From contig DASZSV010000036.1 in the NCBI GenBank assembly GCA_035548495.1, positions 1 through 64,000 on the forward strand: 64,000 nucleotides of DNA, in the 5' to 3' direction. This DNA is from CAILZL01 sp035548495. Lineage in GTDB: Bacteria > Pseudomonadota > Gammaproteobacteria > Steroidobacterales > Steroidobacteraceae. The position numbers were made by a program, and so were the translations under genes. Every line of letters begins with the position of its first letter. Positions within the stretch are counted from its first letter, which is position 1. Shown here piece by piece: positions 53,662-62,459 of this stretch. The notes below the pieces were generated by a model. The model was not told the origin of the DNA. It saw only the letters and a program-made list of their open reading frames with translations, and did not search any database.

Positions 53662-53982
53662 TTTTCCTGTCCTCAGCAGTTGTAGAGCGCAAATGACATG
53701 ATCAGCACTCAAGGATGGGGTGCGATCAAACGTGATAAGCGTAACATTCTTATAGTGAATCAATCCAGTATTCCACGCCAGGTCAAAATCTGCAGCGGAA
53801 CAGACTGTTGCCAGAGCGTGCTGTGTTAAGCAACTTTTGCCTGGACGGCAATGAGGCCGCCAAGTTCGTGGATTTGATAATGAGTGGTCCTTTCGTTCGT
53901 TAAGCTCGGGGCTCAACAAGAAAGGAATTGCATATCTTTCGCAGTGGTGCCGGTTTTGTAGTGTAAATGCCGGAAACAGGCA
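53662..53982. other. Leader region of the TonB receptor
   Basis: 321 bp between the receptor start and the yraN stop. It must hold the receptor promoter. I see no clear sigma-70 hexamer pair, Fur-like box or repeat in it. Confidence 0.35.
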
Positions 53983-54348
53983 TCAGGTGCGAAACGCACT
54001 CTTGATCCACTCAATCTTTGGCTGGTTACTTTCATCAAGCTCAATGGCGACCAGATCGAAACGTGCCCGGTAGCGTTGCAATTCGCGTTGCGAATGAAGC
54101 AGATGTCGTGCGGCAAGCACAATGCGTTGCTGTTTGTAGTGGGTGACCGATGCGGCCGCGCCGCCATGCAGGCGATCACGGCGAAAGCGCACCTCGATCA
54201 ACGCCAGCGTGGCGCCATCAAGCATCACCAGATCAATCTCGCCACCCTTGCAGTGATGATTGCGCTTGATTAGCTTCAGGCCGCGGCGTTGCAGGTATTC
54301 AAGCGCCAGTGTTTCATACTGATCGCCAGTGGTGCGTTGCGTCTCCAT
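53983..54348 (-). CDS. YraN family protein (UPF0102)
   Basis: 121 residues. ETLALEYLQRRGLKLIKRNH, the nuclease-like motif CKGGEIDLVMLDGATLALIE with VRFR, and ARFDLVAIEL match the YraN family (restriction-endonuclease-like fold, activity unproven). It starts 31 bp after the lpoA stop, the usual lpoA-yraN pair. In many relatives gmhA follows, but here the accessory block does. Confidence 0.93.
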   Translation of the reverse strand: METQRTTGDQYETLALEYLQRRGLKLIKRNHHCKGGEIDLVMLDGATLALIEVRFRRDRLHGGAAASVTHYKQQRIVLAARHLLHSQRELQRYRARFDLVAIELDESNQPKIEWIKSAFRT

Positions 54349-54379
54349 GCAGATATATCAGCGAGAAATGAATAATGTA

Positions 54380-56290
54380 TCAATTGCCGGAAAATACTTC
54401 GGGCAGCAGTTGCAGTTGACCTTTGACAATCTGTGCCCATTCAAGCTGGCGCCGCACGTGACCCGTTTGATCCACAGCCAGCAGGCCTGTCATGCCGCGC
54501 AATGGCGCCACCAGTTGTGGACGCGCTGCTTTCAATACATCCAGCAAGGTGAATGCATCCACGCCAAACGCGTACAGACGCGCGCGCATGCGCATACCCG
54601 CTGGCCAGTAGTGATTGATGCTGGAATACAAAGTGTCCACCCGTGCATCGCGATCAATGATCCACGGCATGTCATCGAAGCGCAAGCCTTCTAGATCGGT
54701 ATTGGAACGCGCGAAAGGATCAAAGGCATCCGACGTTGCGTACACCGGCACGCTCAGATCCGGCATCATGAAACGCAATGCGGGGCGCAATTGCTTTGCC
54801 TGTGCTGCCTGTGCCGCAATGAAAACAAAATCAAAATCATCACGATGTTCAGGAACTTTGGATGCAGGCACAGCGCCCAGTGCATTTTCAAGTTCTTTAG
54901 GCTTGGGCGCTGGATTGCGTGGCGCCAGCAGTTGTGTCACCAGATCGACGTAATCACGTGCGGCAGGATCATAAGCACGTGCTTCAACCAGCGATCCGCC
55001 GCGTGTTTGCAGTTCGGTGGTGAATGCACGCTGCATGCGTTGTCCCCACTCATTGTTGGGCACCAGCACAATCGCACGGGTCTTGCCATCGGCAATGGCG
55101 CGCATGGCCACCTGACGCGCTTCATCTTCAGGATCAAGCGAGAACTGGAAGAACTGTTGTGGTGTTGCAGTGCCATCAGCAGTGTTGTTCAACGCCAGTG
55201 TCGGCACCGTCACCGCTTGCGATGTCGCAATGGCTTGCACATCTTCTTTGAGCAACGGGCCGACAATCACGCTCGCACCATCCGCCACGGCACGCTTGTA
55301 GGTTACCAGCGCGCCGGAGATTTCCGTGTCATAGACGCGAACTACGGGACGTATTGCGGCGTTCTGCTGGAATACAGCAGTGAGAAAACCATCGCGTATC
55401 GCAATGCCTGCGGCCTGTTGCCGTCCGGTCAATGGCAACAACAATGCGATTTGATTGTTGCCCGCACCGGTGGCGGCAGGTGGTGCAGTTGCAACGCTAT
55501 TGACCACAATGAAATCGGAACCCGGATGACCAGGATAGCGGCTGCGCCAGTCGGTGACGGCGCGGTTGAATGCGAATGGATCATGCTGATCATTGTTGAA
55601 AATCTTTGCCAGTTCCATCCATCCTGCAACTGTGTGCGATGCGCCGCTGGGTGGTGTGAGATCGCGGCCTGCCGCGGCGGCTTGCTTCAGGCTGTTCCAT
55701 ATCATTTGATGATTGCGTGTGATGGCCAATGCCGTTTTGAGTGAGCGTTCGCGTTCCAGTGCGGTGTTTACTGCCAGTACAATACGGCCGCTGGCAAACA
55801 GTGCCTGACAACGCAAGCCGAGCACATCGGGCGCAGCATCATCGGGAATGGGCAGCGGAATCTGATCAAGCAAACTGATGGCGCGATCCGGATCGTTGCT
55901 GCGCAATGCAAGTGCTGCATTGACGGAGATTCGCAAAATGGAATCCGCGCCCAGCAATGTCTTGTTGGTGCTGTCGAGTAACGTCTGCGCCCTGCCGATA
56001 TCATTGGCCTTCACTGCGTACCATGCGGCCTTAAGGATCATGTGATCGCGATCGGCCTTGCCCACTTTCGCGGCCAGTGCTTCGTAGCGGCTTGAAGCTT
56101 CTGCATAGTTATCCTGTGCGGCAAACTGCTCGGCTTCATCCGCCATGCGTGCTGCCGTGGCCTGATCGACGGTGGACGTGGTCGAACCGGCAAATACCTG
56201 GCTTGCGAACAGGCCGGCAAGCACGATGATGATGAGATGGCGAATCAATTGTCGATGTGTAATTTGAAGTTGCATTGATGCAGGATTCAT
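54380..56290 (-). CDS. lpoA: Penicillin-binding protein activator LpoA-like
   Basis: 636 residues. The N-terminal TPR-like half (AEQFAAQDNYAEASSRYEAL to LLDQIPLPIP) precedes a periplasmic-binding-protein-like half (IALLLPLTGRQQAAGIAIRD, VGPLLKEDVQAI, RAIVLVPNNEWGQRMQRAFT, VPVYATSDAF). LpoA stimulates the synthase PBP1A from the outer membrane. Here the signal peptide (LIRHLIIIVLAGLFASQVFA) has no cysteine at or near its end, so the protein cannot be a standard lipoprotein. Whether it is soluble or anchored otherwise is unknown. It is divergent from rsmI. Confidence 0.88.
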   Translation of the reverse strand: MNPASMQLQITHRQLIRHLIIIVLAGLFASQVFAGSTTSTVDQATAARMADEAEQFAAQDNYAEASSRYEALAAKVGKADRDHMILKAAWYAVKANDIGRAQTLLDSTNKTLLGADSILRISVNAALALRSNDPDRAISLLDQIPLPIPDDAAPDVLGLRCQALFASGRIVLAVNTALERERSLKTALAITRNHQMIWNSLKQAAAAGRDLTPPSGASHTVAGWMELAKIFNNDQHDPFAFNRAVTDWRSRYPGHPGSDFIVVNSVATAPPAATGAGNNQIALLLPLTGRQQAAGIAIRDGFLTAVFQQNAAIRPVVRVYDTEISGALVTYKRAVADGASVIVGPLLKEDVQAIATSQAVTVPTLALNNTADGTATPQQFFQFSLDPEDEARQVAMRAIADGKTRAIVLVPNNEWGQRMQRAFTTELQTRGGSLVEARAYDPAARDYVDLVTQLLAPRNPAPKPKELENALGAVPASKVPEHRDDFDFVFIAAQAAQAKQLRPALRFMMPDLSVPVYATSDAFDPFARSNTDLEGLRFDDMPWIIDRDARVDTLYSSINHYWPAGMRMRARLYAFGVDAFTLLDVLKAARPQLVAPLRGMTGLLAVDQTGHVRRQLEWAQIVKGQLQLLPEVFSGN

Positions 56291-56368
56291 GTTTATTTCC
56301 GCTTGAGTTGCGACACTTCCATTGAATGCCGGTAATGCAGGTGCCGGTGCATTATACGGAGCTTTATT

Positions 56369-57226
56369 GTGACAGCAGCAAAATCTTGCGGAATTTTATA
56401 TGTAGTTGCCACGCCCATCGGCAATCTCGATGATTTTTCTGCGCGCGCAAGCAGGGTGCTCAATGAAGTTGATTTGATTGCTGCTGAAGACACGCGGCAC
56501 AGCGGCCAGTTGTTGCGCGCGATTGGGTGTACGACGCCGATGATTTCTTTGCACGAACACAATGAAGGCAGGCGCGTTGAGGAACTGGTGAGTCATCTGC
56601 AGGACGGAAAGGATGTTGCACTGATTTCCGATGCGGGCACGCCGCTGATCAGTGATCCGGGATTTGCGCTGGTGCGCGCCTTGATTGAAAAAGACATTCG
56701 CGTCATTCCGGTTCCGGGTGCATGCGCCGTCATCAGCGCCTTGTGCGTGTCTGCATTGCCGACGGATCGTTTTATGTTCGAAGGTTTTTTGCCGGCAAAA
56801 TCCGGAAAGCGGCGCGATCATCTGATGCAGTTGCGACGTGAGCCACGCACCATGGTGTTCTACGAAGCACCGCATCGCATTGGTGATTCACTTGAAGAAC
56901 TGAGGCAGGTTTTTGGTGATGAGCGCAATGCGGTGGTGTGCCGCGAACTGACCAAGGTGCATGAAACCATCTATCGCGGCACGCTGAAGCAACTGTGCGA
57001 ACTTGCTGCCACTGATGCAAACATGTCACGCGGTGAAATAGTCATCGTCCTCGCGGGCTGCGAGTGCTCCGAAGATGTTGCAAGCACGTTGCAGGCGGAG
57101 CAAGTACTTGAGGTGCTGTTGCAGGAACTGCCTGCATCGCAGGCCGCTAAGCTGGCAGCAAAGCTGTGCAAGGTGGATCGTGCACAAATGTATGAGCTGG
57201 CGGTGAAAAGCAAAGCGGGCAGGTAG
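56369..57226 (+). CDS. rsmI: 16S rRNA (cytidine-2'-O)-methyltransferase RsmI
   Basis: 285 residues, starting at GTG 56369 (GGAG at 56358-56361). It methylates C1402 of 16S rRNA. The tetrapyrrole-methylase fold shows LYVVATPIGNLDDFSARASR, IAAEDTRHSGQLLR, LISDAGTPLISDPGF and FYEAPHRIGDSLEELRQVFG. Its place beside lpoA (divergent) and before rnpB and mraZ is conserved in Pseudomonas. Confidence 0.96.
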   Translation: MTAAKSCGILYVVATPIGNLDDFSARASRVLNEVDLIAAEDTRHSGQLLRAIGCTTPMISLHEHNEGRRVEELVSHLQDGKDVALISDAGTPLISDPGFALVRALIEKDIRVIPVPGACAVISALCVSALPTDRFMFEGFLPAKSGKRRDHLMQLRREPRTMVFYEAPHRIGDSLEELRQVFGDERNAVVCRELTKVHETIYRGTLKQLCELAATDANMSRGEIVIVLAGCECSEDVASTLQAEQVLEVLLQELPASQAAKLAAKLCKVDRAQMYELAVKSKAGR

Positions 57227-57313
57227 TGTCCGCAGAATCCCATATGTGCAACGCCAATGACCGGCGCATACTGGCGGCTCGTCGCAGACGTTTGATTGCC
57301 GGACGAGAAGTTC

Positions 57314-57850
57314 ATGGCTGTTCAACCAAAAGTACACGGGCCGCAGGAATCGCCGCGATGGCTGTGTCATCCGGCAACATACCTGTTGATGGCGCTGATC
57401 ATCGTTGGTGTCGATATCATTTCCGGTCCTTTGATCCGGTTTCCAGTGTTGTTTGTTGTGCCAGTGGCATTGTCAGGCTGGTATTACCGCGCGTCGTGGT
57501 CCTATTCGCTTGCCGTCCTGTTGCCGCTGGTACGGATGTTATTGCTTGAGTCCGGCGATACGTCGGCACTCGATGTTTACGTGATAATCAATGCACTTGT
57601 TCGTGTTGTGGTGCTGGTGTTCATGGCGTACCTGGTGGCGCGCACGGCGCGTCAGACGCGTGAGCTGCAGCAACGAGTCTCCAACTATGTCACCATTTGT
57701 GCATGGTCACGCACCATCGAATTCAATGGCGAATGGATTTCATTCGAGGAATATCTTAAACGCCGCTTCAACATCAACACCACGCATGGCATTTCCCCTG
57801 ACGAAGCGCGGAAGCTGCTTGGCGGAAAAGATCAATTGCCGAATCATTGA
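57314..57850 (+). CDS. Small membrane protein of unknown function
   Basis: 178 residues from ATG at 57314 (GGACGAGAAG upstream). Three or four hydrophobic helices (YLLMALIIVGVDIISGPLIR, FPVLFVVPVALSGWYY, LAVLLPLVRMLLLE, NALVRVVVLVFMAYLV) are followed by a cytoplasmic part of about 70 residues containing EFNGEWISFEEYLKRRFNIN and a C-terminal HGISPDEARKLL. The layout resembles the membrane input domain of sensor kinases cut free of its kinase. It follows rsmI by 87 bp and may be cotranscribed. I do not recognise the family. Confidence 0.7.
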   Translation: MAVQPKVHGPQESPRWLCHPATYLLMALIIVGVDIISGPLIRFPVLFVVPVALSGWYYRASWSYSLAVLLPLVRMLLLESGDTSALDVYVIINALVRVVVLVFMAYLVARTARQTRELQQRVSNYVTICAWSRTIEFNGEWISFEEYLKRRFNINTTHGISPDEARKLLGGKDQLPNH

Positions 57851-58372
57851 TTGACATTGCAACTCAGGCAGGGAACTGACGGGGAGCATCAGGTTGTCTG
57901 CAATCGCAGCAATGTCATGCGCGGTATTTTCCCTGAAGTTGCGGTTGAGCGCTTTCATGAAGCGCGCTGCAACGGCTCGATCACAGCATCAATAAAAATG
58001 TCTTGTTGGGTCTGAGATGGAGCAATGAATGCCTTAAGTGCCGGCAGCATGCGCAGACCGGACATCAATCGGTAACTGCGGTCGATACCGTTGGTCTGTT
58101 CATGATCTTCTCACTTGCTGGTGTCGTTGCTGCATTGATCGTTGCTTGTGCAATCACGGGTGTTGAGCCGTTGGCAATCGACGAAACCTGTCGTGTCACG
58201 GCATTCGTAAAACGGTTTGTTGCCCGCCCCGGTACGGGATGGGTTGCATACGTACCGAGTACCTGCGGTGTGGCGATGATGTGATAAAACTTGAAAATGC
58301 TGGACCACATCGCCTCCAGTACACTGAATTGACGTGTTGCATATCGTTGCTGTTCCCTGCACCATGCGCGGC
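57851..58372. other. Gap before rnpB
   Basis: 522 bp between the small membrane protein and rnpB. Short open frames here lack ribosome sites and codon support. The rnpB promoter should lie in the last 50 bp; TTGACG at 58330-58335 is the best -35 candidate but no convincing -10 follows. Confidence 0.35.
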
Positions 58373-58740
<368 letters not shown>

Positions 58741-58871
58741 TTCTTTACCTTTCATACCCTTTCGTTTTTCAGTACGGGCAGAAAAAATCCCGTCGCGCAC
58801 AAGTTGCTGTTTCACAAGCGCACTTTCATGCTGCCGGTAAAGCGGGCGCCGCATTACGGTTTTGTGTTTAA

Positions 58872-58904
58872 AATCTATAATTAGATTATTTAGAATGAGA
58901 TTAT
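58872..58904. promoter_or_regulatory. marR promoter with overlapping palindromic operator
   Basis: AATCTA-TAAT-TAGATT (58872-58887) is an imperfect-centre palindrome that contains a perfect -10 hexamer TATAAT (58876-58881). The half-site is repeated as AGATTAT at 58883-58889 and 58898-58904. A weak -35 (TTACGG) lies 16 bp upstream. The location, 45 bp before the marR gene, fits an autorepression site of a MarR dimer. Confidence 0.55.
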
Positions 58905-58948
58905 CTTTGTGATATTAATCGCTGCGCTGCCATTGACAGGAGACCGCC

Positions 58949-59422
58949 ATGGCTGACAAGAATCAGGCGGATTTGTATCTGGATCACTCGCCAGGCGTTG
59001 GTTTTTTGCTGAACAAGGCGCAGGTGCTGTATCGCGCCCGGTTGCTCAAGGCAATTGAGGGTCACGGCATCCAGATTGGTCATGTGCAGGTACTGTTTGC
59101 ACTCCACAAGCTGCTGGCACCTGACAATTCAGCATTGACCCAAACCCGGTTGGGAAAACTGACAGGCATCGAGAAGTCGTCATTGGTGCTGTTACTCGAT
59201 GACATGGAAAAACGCGGCTGGGTGCAGCGGCAGGCGCATCCCTCTGACCGGCGCGCCTATGTGATTGGTGTGACGCCAGCAGGAACGCGGCGTCACGCGA
59301 CCATTAGTAAGCTGTTGCAAACAGAAGAGCAACAGGCATTGTCATTCCTGACCAAGAGTCAGCGCGCCGTGTTCACCAGTTTCCTGACGGAGTTGATCCA
59401 GCATCTTGATGCCGGGGTATGA
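58949..59422 (+). CDS. MarR family transcriptional regulator
   Basis: 157 residues, ATG at 58949 with AGGAGA upstream. Winged-helix core: LLNKAQVLYRARLLKAIEGH, HVQVLFALHKLLAP, TQTRLGKLTGIEKSSLVLLL (recognition helix), LDDMEKRGWVQRQAHPSDRR with the conserved D-R wing, AYVIGVTPAG. C-terminal dimer helices follow. Its operator candidate overlaps its own promoter. Its 3' end overlaps, on the other strand, the 3' end of a broken esterase gene. The ligand and targets are unknown. Confidence 0.92.
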   Translation: MADKNQADLYLDHSPGVGFLLNKAQVLYRARLLKAIEGHGIQIGHVQVLFALHKLLAPDNSALTQTRLGKLTGIEKSSLVLLLDDMEKRGWVQRQAHPSDRRAYVIGVTPAGTRRHATISKLLQTEEQQALSFLTKSQRAVFTSFLTELIQHLDAGV

Positions 59423-60396
59423 AATCCCCTGTTTTCAGCCAGTGTGCCGCAAGGTTCGGCCAGTTTGACACAGGCAATTGGCGCGTATCACGAATACCGA
59501 ATCCATGACCGCCTTGCTTGAATACATGCAGCTCACAGGATGCCCCTGCTTTTTCAAGCGCGTGGCAATAACCAATCCCATTGGCGCTGGGCACCGCCTT
59601 GTCATCCTCAGTGACAACAACAAAGGTGGGTGGCGAATCCGCTCTGACATGCTGATCGGGCGAATACGCTGCAATCAGTTCGGGTGATGGATTTGCGCCG
59701 AGCAAATTGTTGCGCGATTCCATGTTGGCAAGTCCGGTTTCCATCGAAATAACCGGATAAAGCAGAATCAGAAAATCCGGACGGGCTGAGAGGGAATCGG
59801 CCGGATCCACTGCGTCATACACGTGCCTGTCAAATTGTGCTCCCAGCATGGCGCCCATATGCCCGGCAGCCGATGCGCCAAGAAATCCGATTTTTTTGGG
59901 ATTTAATTGCCATTCCAATGCATGCCGGCGGACGAAGCGCACGGCTCGTTGCGCGTCGGCAAGCGGTGCATCTCTGCCATTGGAATGTCCTTCTGCCGGC
60001 AGGCGGTACAGCAACAGAAATACCGTGACACCATAAGGGGTTCAGCCAGCGCGCCATTTCTGCGGCTTCCTTATCGAGCACTATGCGTGAATACGCTCCA
60101 CCGGGTGCGACGATCACGGCAGTTCCATTCGGATGATCGGGAACAAATGCAGTAAGACTTGGACGTGTGATTCCGGTGGCGATGCGATCCGGCCAGAACG
60201 CAACCTGGCTGCGTTCAGTTACCTTGAATACGGCGGATGAATGTTCCGAGCCCGGTGCAATGCCATTTGGTCAGATCTCAAATACATCGCGCGTGTTCAA
60301 GTGGGTGGTCATGTTGTCTGCTGTGGCCATTCCGGCAACACCGGACAGGATGATCAAGAGCAGGTTGGTAAGTGTTGTACGAATACGGTTTTGCAC
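59373..60396 (-). pseudogene. Secreted alpha/beta-hydrolase (esterase) with nonsense and frameshift mutations
   Basis: Reading the minus strand from GTG at 60396 gives a signal peptide (NRIRTTLTNLLLIILSGVAG, to MATA) and the start of a BD-FAE/acetyl-xylan-esterase-like protein that stops at TGA 60271-60273, inside what should be EI-W-PNGIAPGSE (a TGG to TGA change is the simplest path). The frame continues through TAVIVAPGGAYSRIVLDKEA to 60041, where one extra base in a CCCC run (60035-60040 on +) shifts the frame. The main domain then continues in a second frame (59373-60014) with GFLGASAAGHMGAML, catalytic serine region, and HVFKQGGHGFGI. Two lesions make a sequencing error less likely for both. 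Confidence 0.85.
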
Positions 60397-60619
60397 GGCG
60401 GTGATTGTTGTCAGTGTCTCAGGTTGCGCAACTTTGCGCACTGCTTTATGGAAAGTGCATTTTCTACAGATTTTTAACGTTCAAACTACTGTTAATAGTG
60501 ACTTCATAAAAGCGGGTTAACTCCCTGATTCCGTTTAGATGTCGTCATCTCAGCGGCAGATGGCGATCATCAGAATCGGCTAAGTTACTGTCCCTAAACA
60601 AAAAAAATCGCAGAGAGCG

Positions 60620-60649
60620 TTGACTTCCACAAGTTTGCCTCCCTATAGT
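60620..60649 (+). promoter_or_regulatory. Sigma-70 promoter of the mraZ (dcw) cluster
   Basis: TTGACT (60620-60625), 18 bp, TATAGT (60644-60649): both hexamers match sigma-70 well. Predicted start about 60657, just before the MraZ-binding repeats and about 95 bp before mraZ. Confidence 0.8.
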
Positions 60650-60659
60650 GCGCCGCAGG

Positions 60660-60684
60660 TGGAAAAAAGTGGCAAAAAGTGGGA
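60660..60684 (+). promoter_or_regulatory. MraZ-binding repeats (three TGG boxes)
   Basis: TGGAA-AAAAG-TGGCA-AAAAG-TGGGA: three TGGNN boxes in exact 10-bp register, matching the known pattern of MraZ operators (TGGGN repeats separated by 5 bp). They sit directly at the predicted transcript start, so MraZ would repress its own cluster. Confidence 0.85.
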
Positions 60685-60751
60685 TTCAATTCCTATCTTG
60701 TCCAGGCTTCATAAATAAGGTGTTGCAACTGTATTGGGTGTGGAACTCCAG

Positions 60752-61207
60752 ATGTTTCGCGGCGAAAACAAAGTCACGTTAGATGCCAAAGGGCGTTTTG
60801 CGATGCCGACCCGTTACCGGGACGCCATCCAGGAAGATGCCCGTGGGCAACTGATTGTGACCATTGATTATGCCGATACCTGCCTCCTTATATACACCCT
60901 CCCTGACTGGGAAGAAATCGAAAGCAAGCTGTCGCGGTTGCCAGCCCTCAATCCGGTGGCGCGCAGTGTGCAACGTCTGATGCTGGGTCATGCCACCGAA
61001 CTGGAACTGGATTCGCAAGGCCGGATTCTGGTGCCGCCCAATCTCCGTGAATACGCCGGATTGACGCGCGACGTGGTGCTGTCCGGCCAGGGCAAGCGGT
61101 TTGAGTTGTGGGACGAACAACAGTGGGTGGCGCGACGCGATCAAAGCGTGAAAGACAATCGCGGTAATGCTGCGTTGCCGCCCGAACTCAGCAGCCTGTC
61201 CTTGTAA
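60752..61207 (+). CDS. mraZ: Transcriptional regulator MraZ
   Basis: 151 residues from ATG at 60752 (MFRGENKVTLDAKGRFAMPT, the standard MraZ opening); an in-frame TTG at 60734 would add six residues. Two AbrB-like swapped-hairpin domains with DAKGRF and DSQGRILVPPNL carry the DNA-contacting residues. It represses the dcw cluster. Operator repeats lie just upstream and rsmH follows after 11 bp. Confidence 0.97.
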   Translation: MFRGENKVTLDAKGRFAMPTRYRDAIQEDARGQLIVTIDYADTCLLIYTLPDWEEIESKLSRLPALNPVARSVQRLMLGHATELELDSQGRILVPPNLREYAGLTRDVVLSGQGKRFELWDEQQWVARRDQSVKDNRGNAALPPELSSLSL

Positions 61208-61218
61208 GGGAGGCATCG

Positions 61219-62163
61219 ATGTTGACGCATCAACCGGTGCTTCTGGATGAAGTGCTGGACGCTTTGTCATTGGAGCAACACCGCGATGGCATCTTCGTCG
61301 ATGCGACATTCGGCAGGGGCGGGCACAGTGCTGCGATATTGCAGCGCCTGAGTGAACATGGACGGCTGATTGCGCTGGATCGCGATCCCGCAGCGATTGC
61401 CGCGGGGCGTGAAAAATTTGAGGGTGAAACGCGGTTGTGCCTGGTGCATCGTGCTTTCGCGCAACTGCAAGCTGCGCTGGGTGATGCAGGCATGACAGAA
61501 GTGGCGGGCAGAGTTTCAGGCGTACTGTTTGATCTGGGGGTGTCATCACCACAGCTCGATGATGCAGTGCGCGGGTTCAGTTTCATGCGCGATGGTCCGC
61601 TGGACATGCGCATGGACAATACATCGGGTATCAGTGCAGCAGAGTGGTTGGCTAAAATTTCCGAACGCGATTTGCAAAAAGTCATCAGTGAATATGGCGA
61701 AGAACGCTTTGCGCGACGCATAGCCAACGCCATCGTGACGTATCGCCAGCGTCAGCCGATCAGCAGCACCGTGCAACTGGCAGAGTTGATTGAACAGGCG
61801 GTGTCCACACGTGAACCCGGCAAGCATCCTGCAACCCGCACTTTTCAGGCCATCCGCATGGTCATCAACACGGAGCTGGAACAGATTCAGCACGCGTTGC
61901 AGCAGGCCGTTGAAATACTGGCACCCCGCGGCCGTTTGTGTGTCATCAGTTTTCATTCGCTGGAAGATCAACTGGTCAAGCAGTTCATGCAGTCGCAGTC
62001 ACAGGATGATCCCATGTATGCAGGATTACCTGAGATTCCCGCTGCCAAGCGTGCGAAATTGAAACGCATCGGCAAGGCGGTTCATCCCGGCGAGGATGAA
62101 GTGCGGCGCAATCCACGTGCACGCAGTGCAATCATGCGTGTGGCAGAGAGGGTTGCAGCATGA
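61219..62163 (+). CDS. rsmH: 16S rRNA (cytosine(1402)-N(4))-methyltransferase RsmH
   Basis: 314 residues. MLTHQPVLLDEVLDALSLEQ, SAM site VDATFGRGGHSAAIL, the family signature LFDLGVSSPQLDDAVRGFSF, PGKHPATRTFQAIRMVINTE and VISFHSLEDQLVKQFM. Together with RsmI (also in this window) it makes m4Cm at C1402 of 16S rRNA. A long-established member of the mraZ-rsmH-ftsL-ftsI order. Overlaps ftsL by 4 bp. Confidence 0.97.
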   Translation: MLTHQPVLLDEVLDALSLEQHRDGIFVDATFGRGGHSAAILQRLSEHGRLIALDRDPAAIAAGREKFEGETRLCLVHRAFAQLQAALGDAGMTEVAGRVSGVLFDLGVSSPQLDDAVRGFSFMRDGPLDMRMDNTSGISAAEWLAKISERDLQKVISEYGEERFARRIANAIVTYRQRQPISSTVQLAELIEQAVSTREPGKHPATRTFQAIRMVINTELEQIQHALQQAVEILAPRGRLCVISFHSLEDQLVKQFMQSQSQDDPMYAGLPEIPAAKRAKLKRIGKAVHPGEDEVRRNPRARSAIMRVAERVAA

Positions 62164-62450
62164 CTGCATCCGCAAAATTCACGCTTGCCATGCTGTGGCT
62201 GTTGTTGCTGGTGTCATCGGTGGCGGTGGTGTGGAGCAAGCAACAGGCGCGCAACCAGTTTGTCGCCTTGCAACGTTTGCAGAAAGAGCGCGATCAACTG
62301 GACACCGAATGGGGACAACTGCGGCTTGAGCAAAGCACGTGGATGACTTACGGACGCATTGAAAAAATTTCGCACGATGAATTGCACATGTCGGTTCCGG
62401 ATTTGAGCAATCCCGACAAGGTGCACTTGATCGAGCCTGCAACGAAGTAG
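62160..62450 (+). CDS. ftsL: Cell division protein FtsL
   Basis: 96 residues. Short cytoplasmic head, one membrane helix (FTLAMLWLLLLVSSVAVVWS), then a periplasmic coiled coil (RNQFVALQRLQKERDQLDTE) and a short tail. It joins FtsB and FtsQ at the division site. Size and position between rsmH and ftsI define it, as FtsL sequences vary a lot. Confidence 0.93.
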   Translation: MTASAKFTLAMLWLLLLVSSVAVVWSKQQARNQFVALQRLQKERDQLDTEWGQLRLEQSTWMTYGRIEKISHDELHMSVPDLSNPDKVHLIEPATK

Positions 62451-62459
62451 ACCGAGCCA

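Noticed and set aside
53662..53919. N-terminal extension of the TonB receptor
   Set aside because: The extension lacks a signal peptide, while ATG at 53661 has AGGA and a standard signal sequence behind it.
58003..58284. 93-codon + strand frame with a hydrophobic stretch before rnpB
   Set aside because: No ribosome site, and it ends near the rnpB promoter region; codon pattern is unlike its neighbours.
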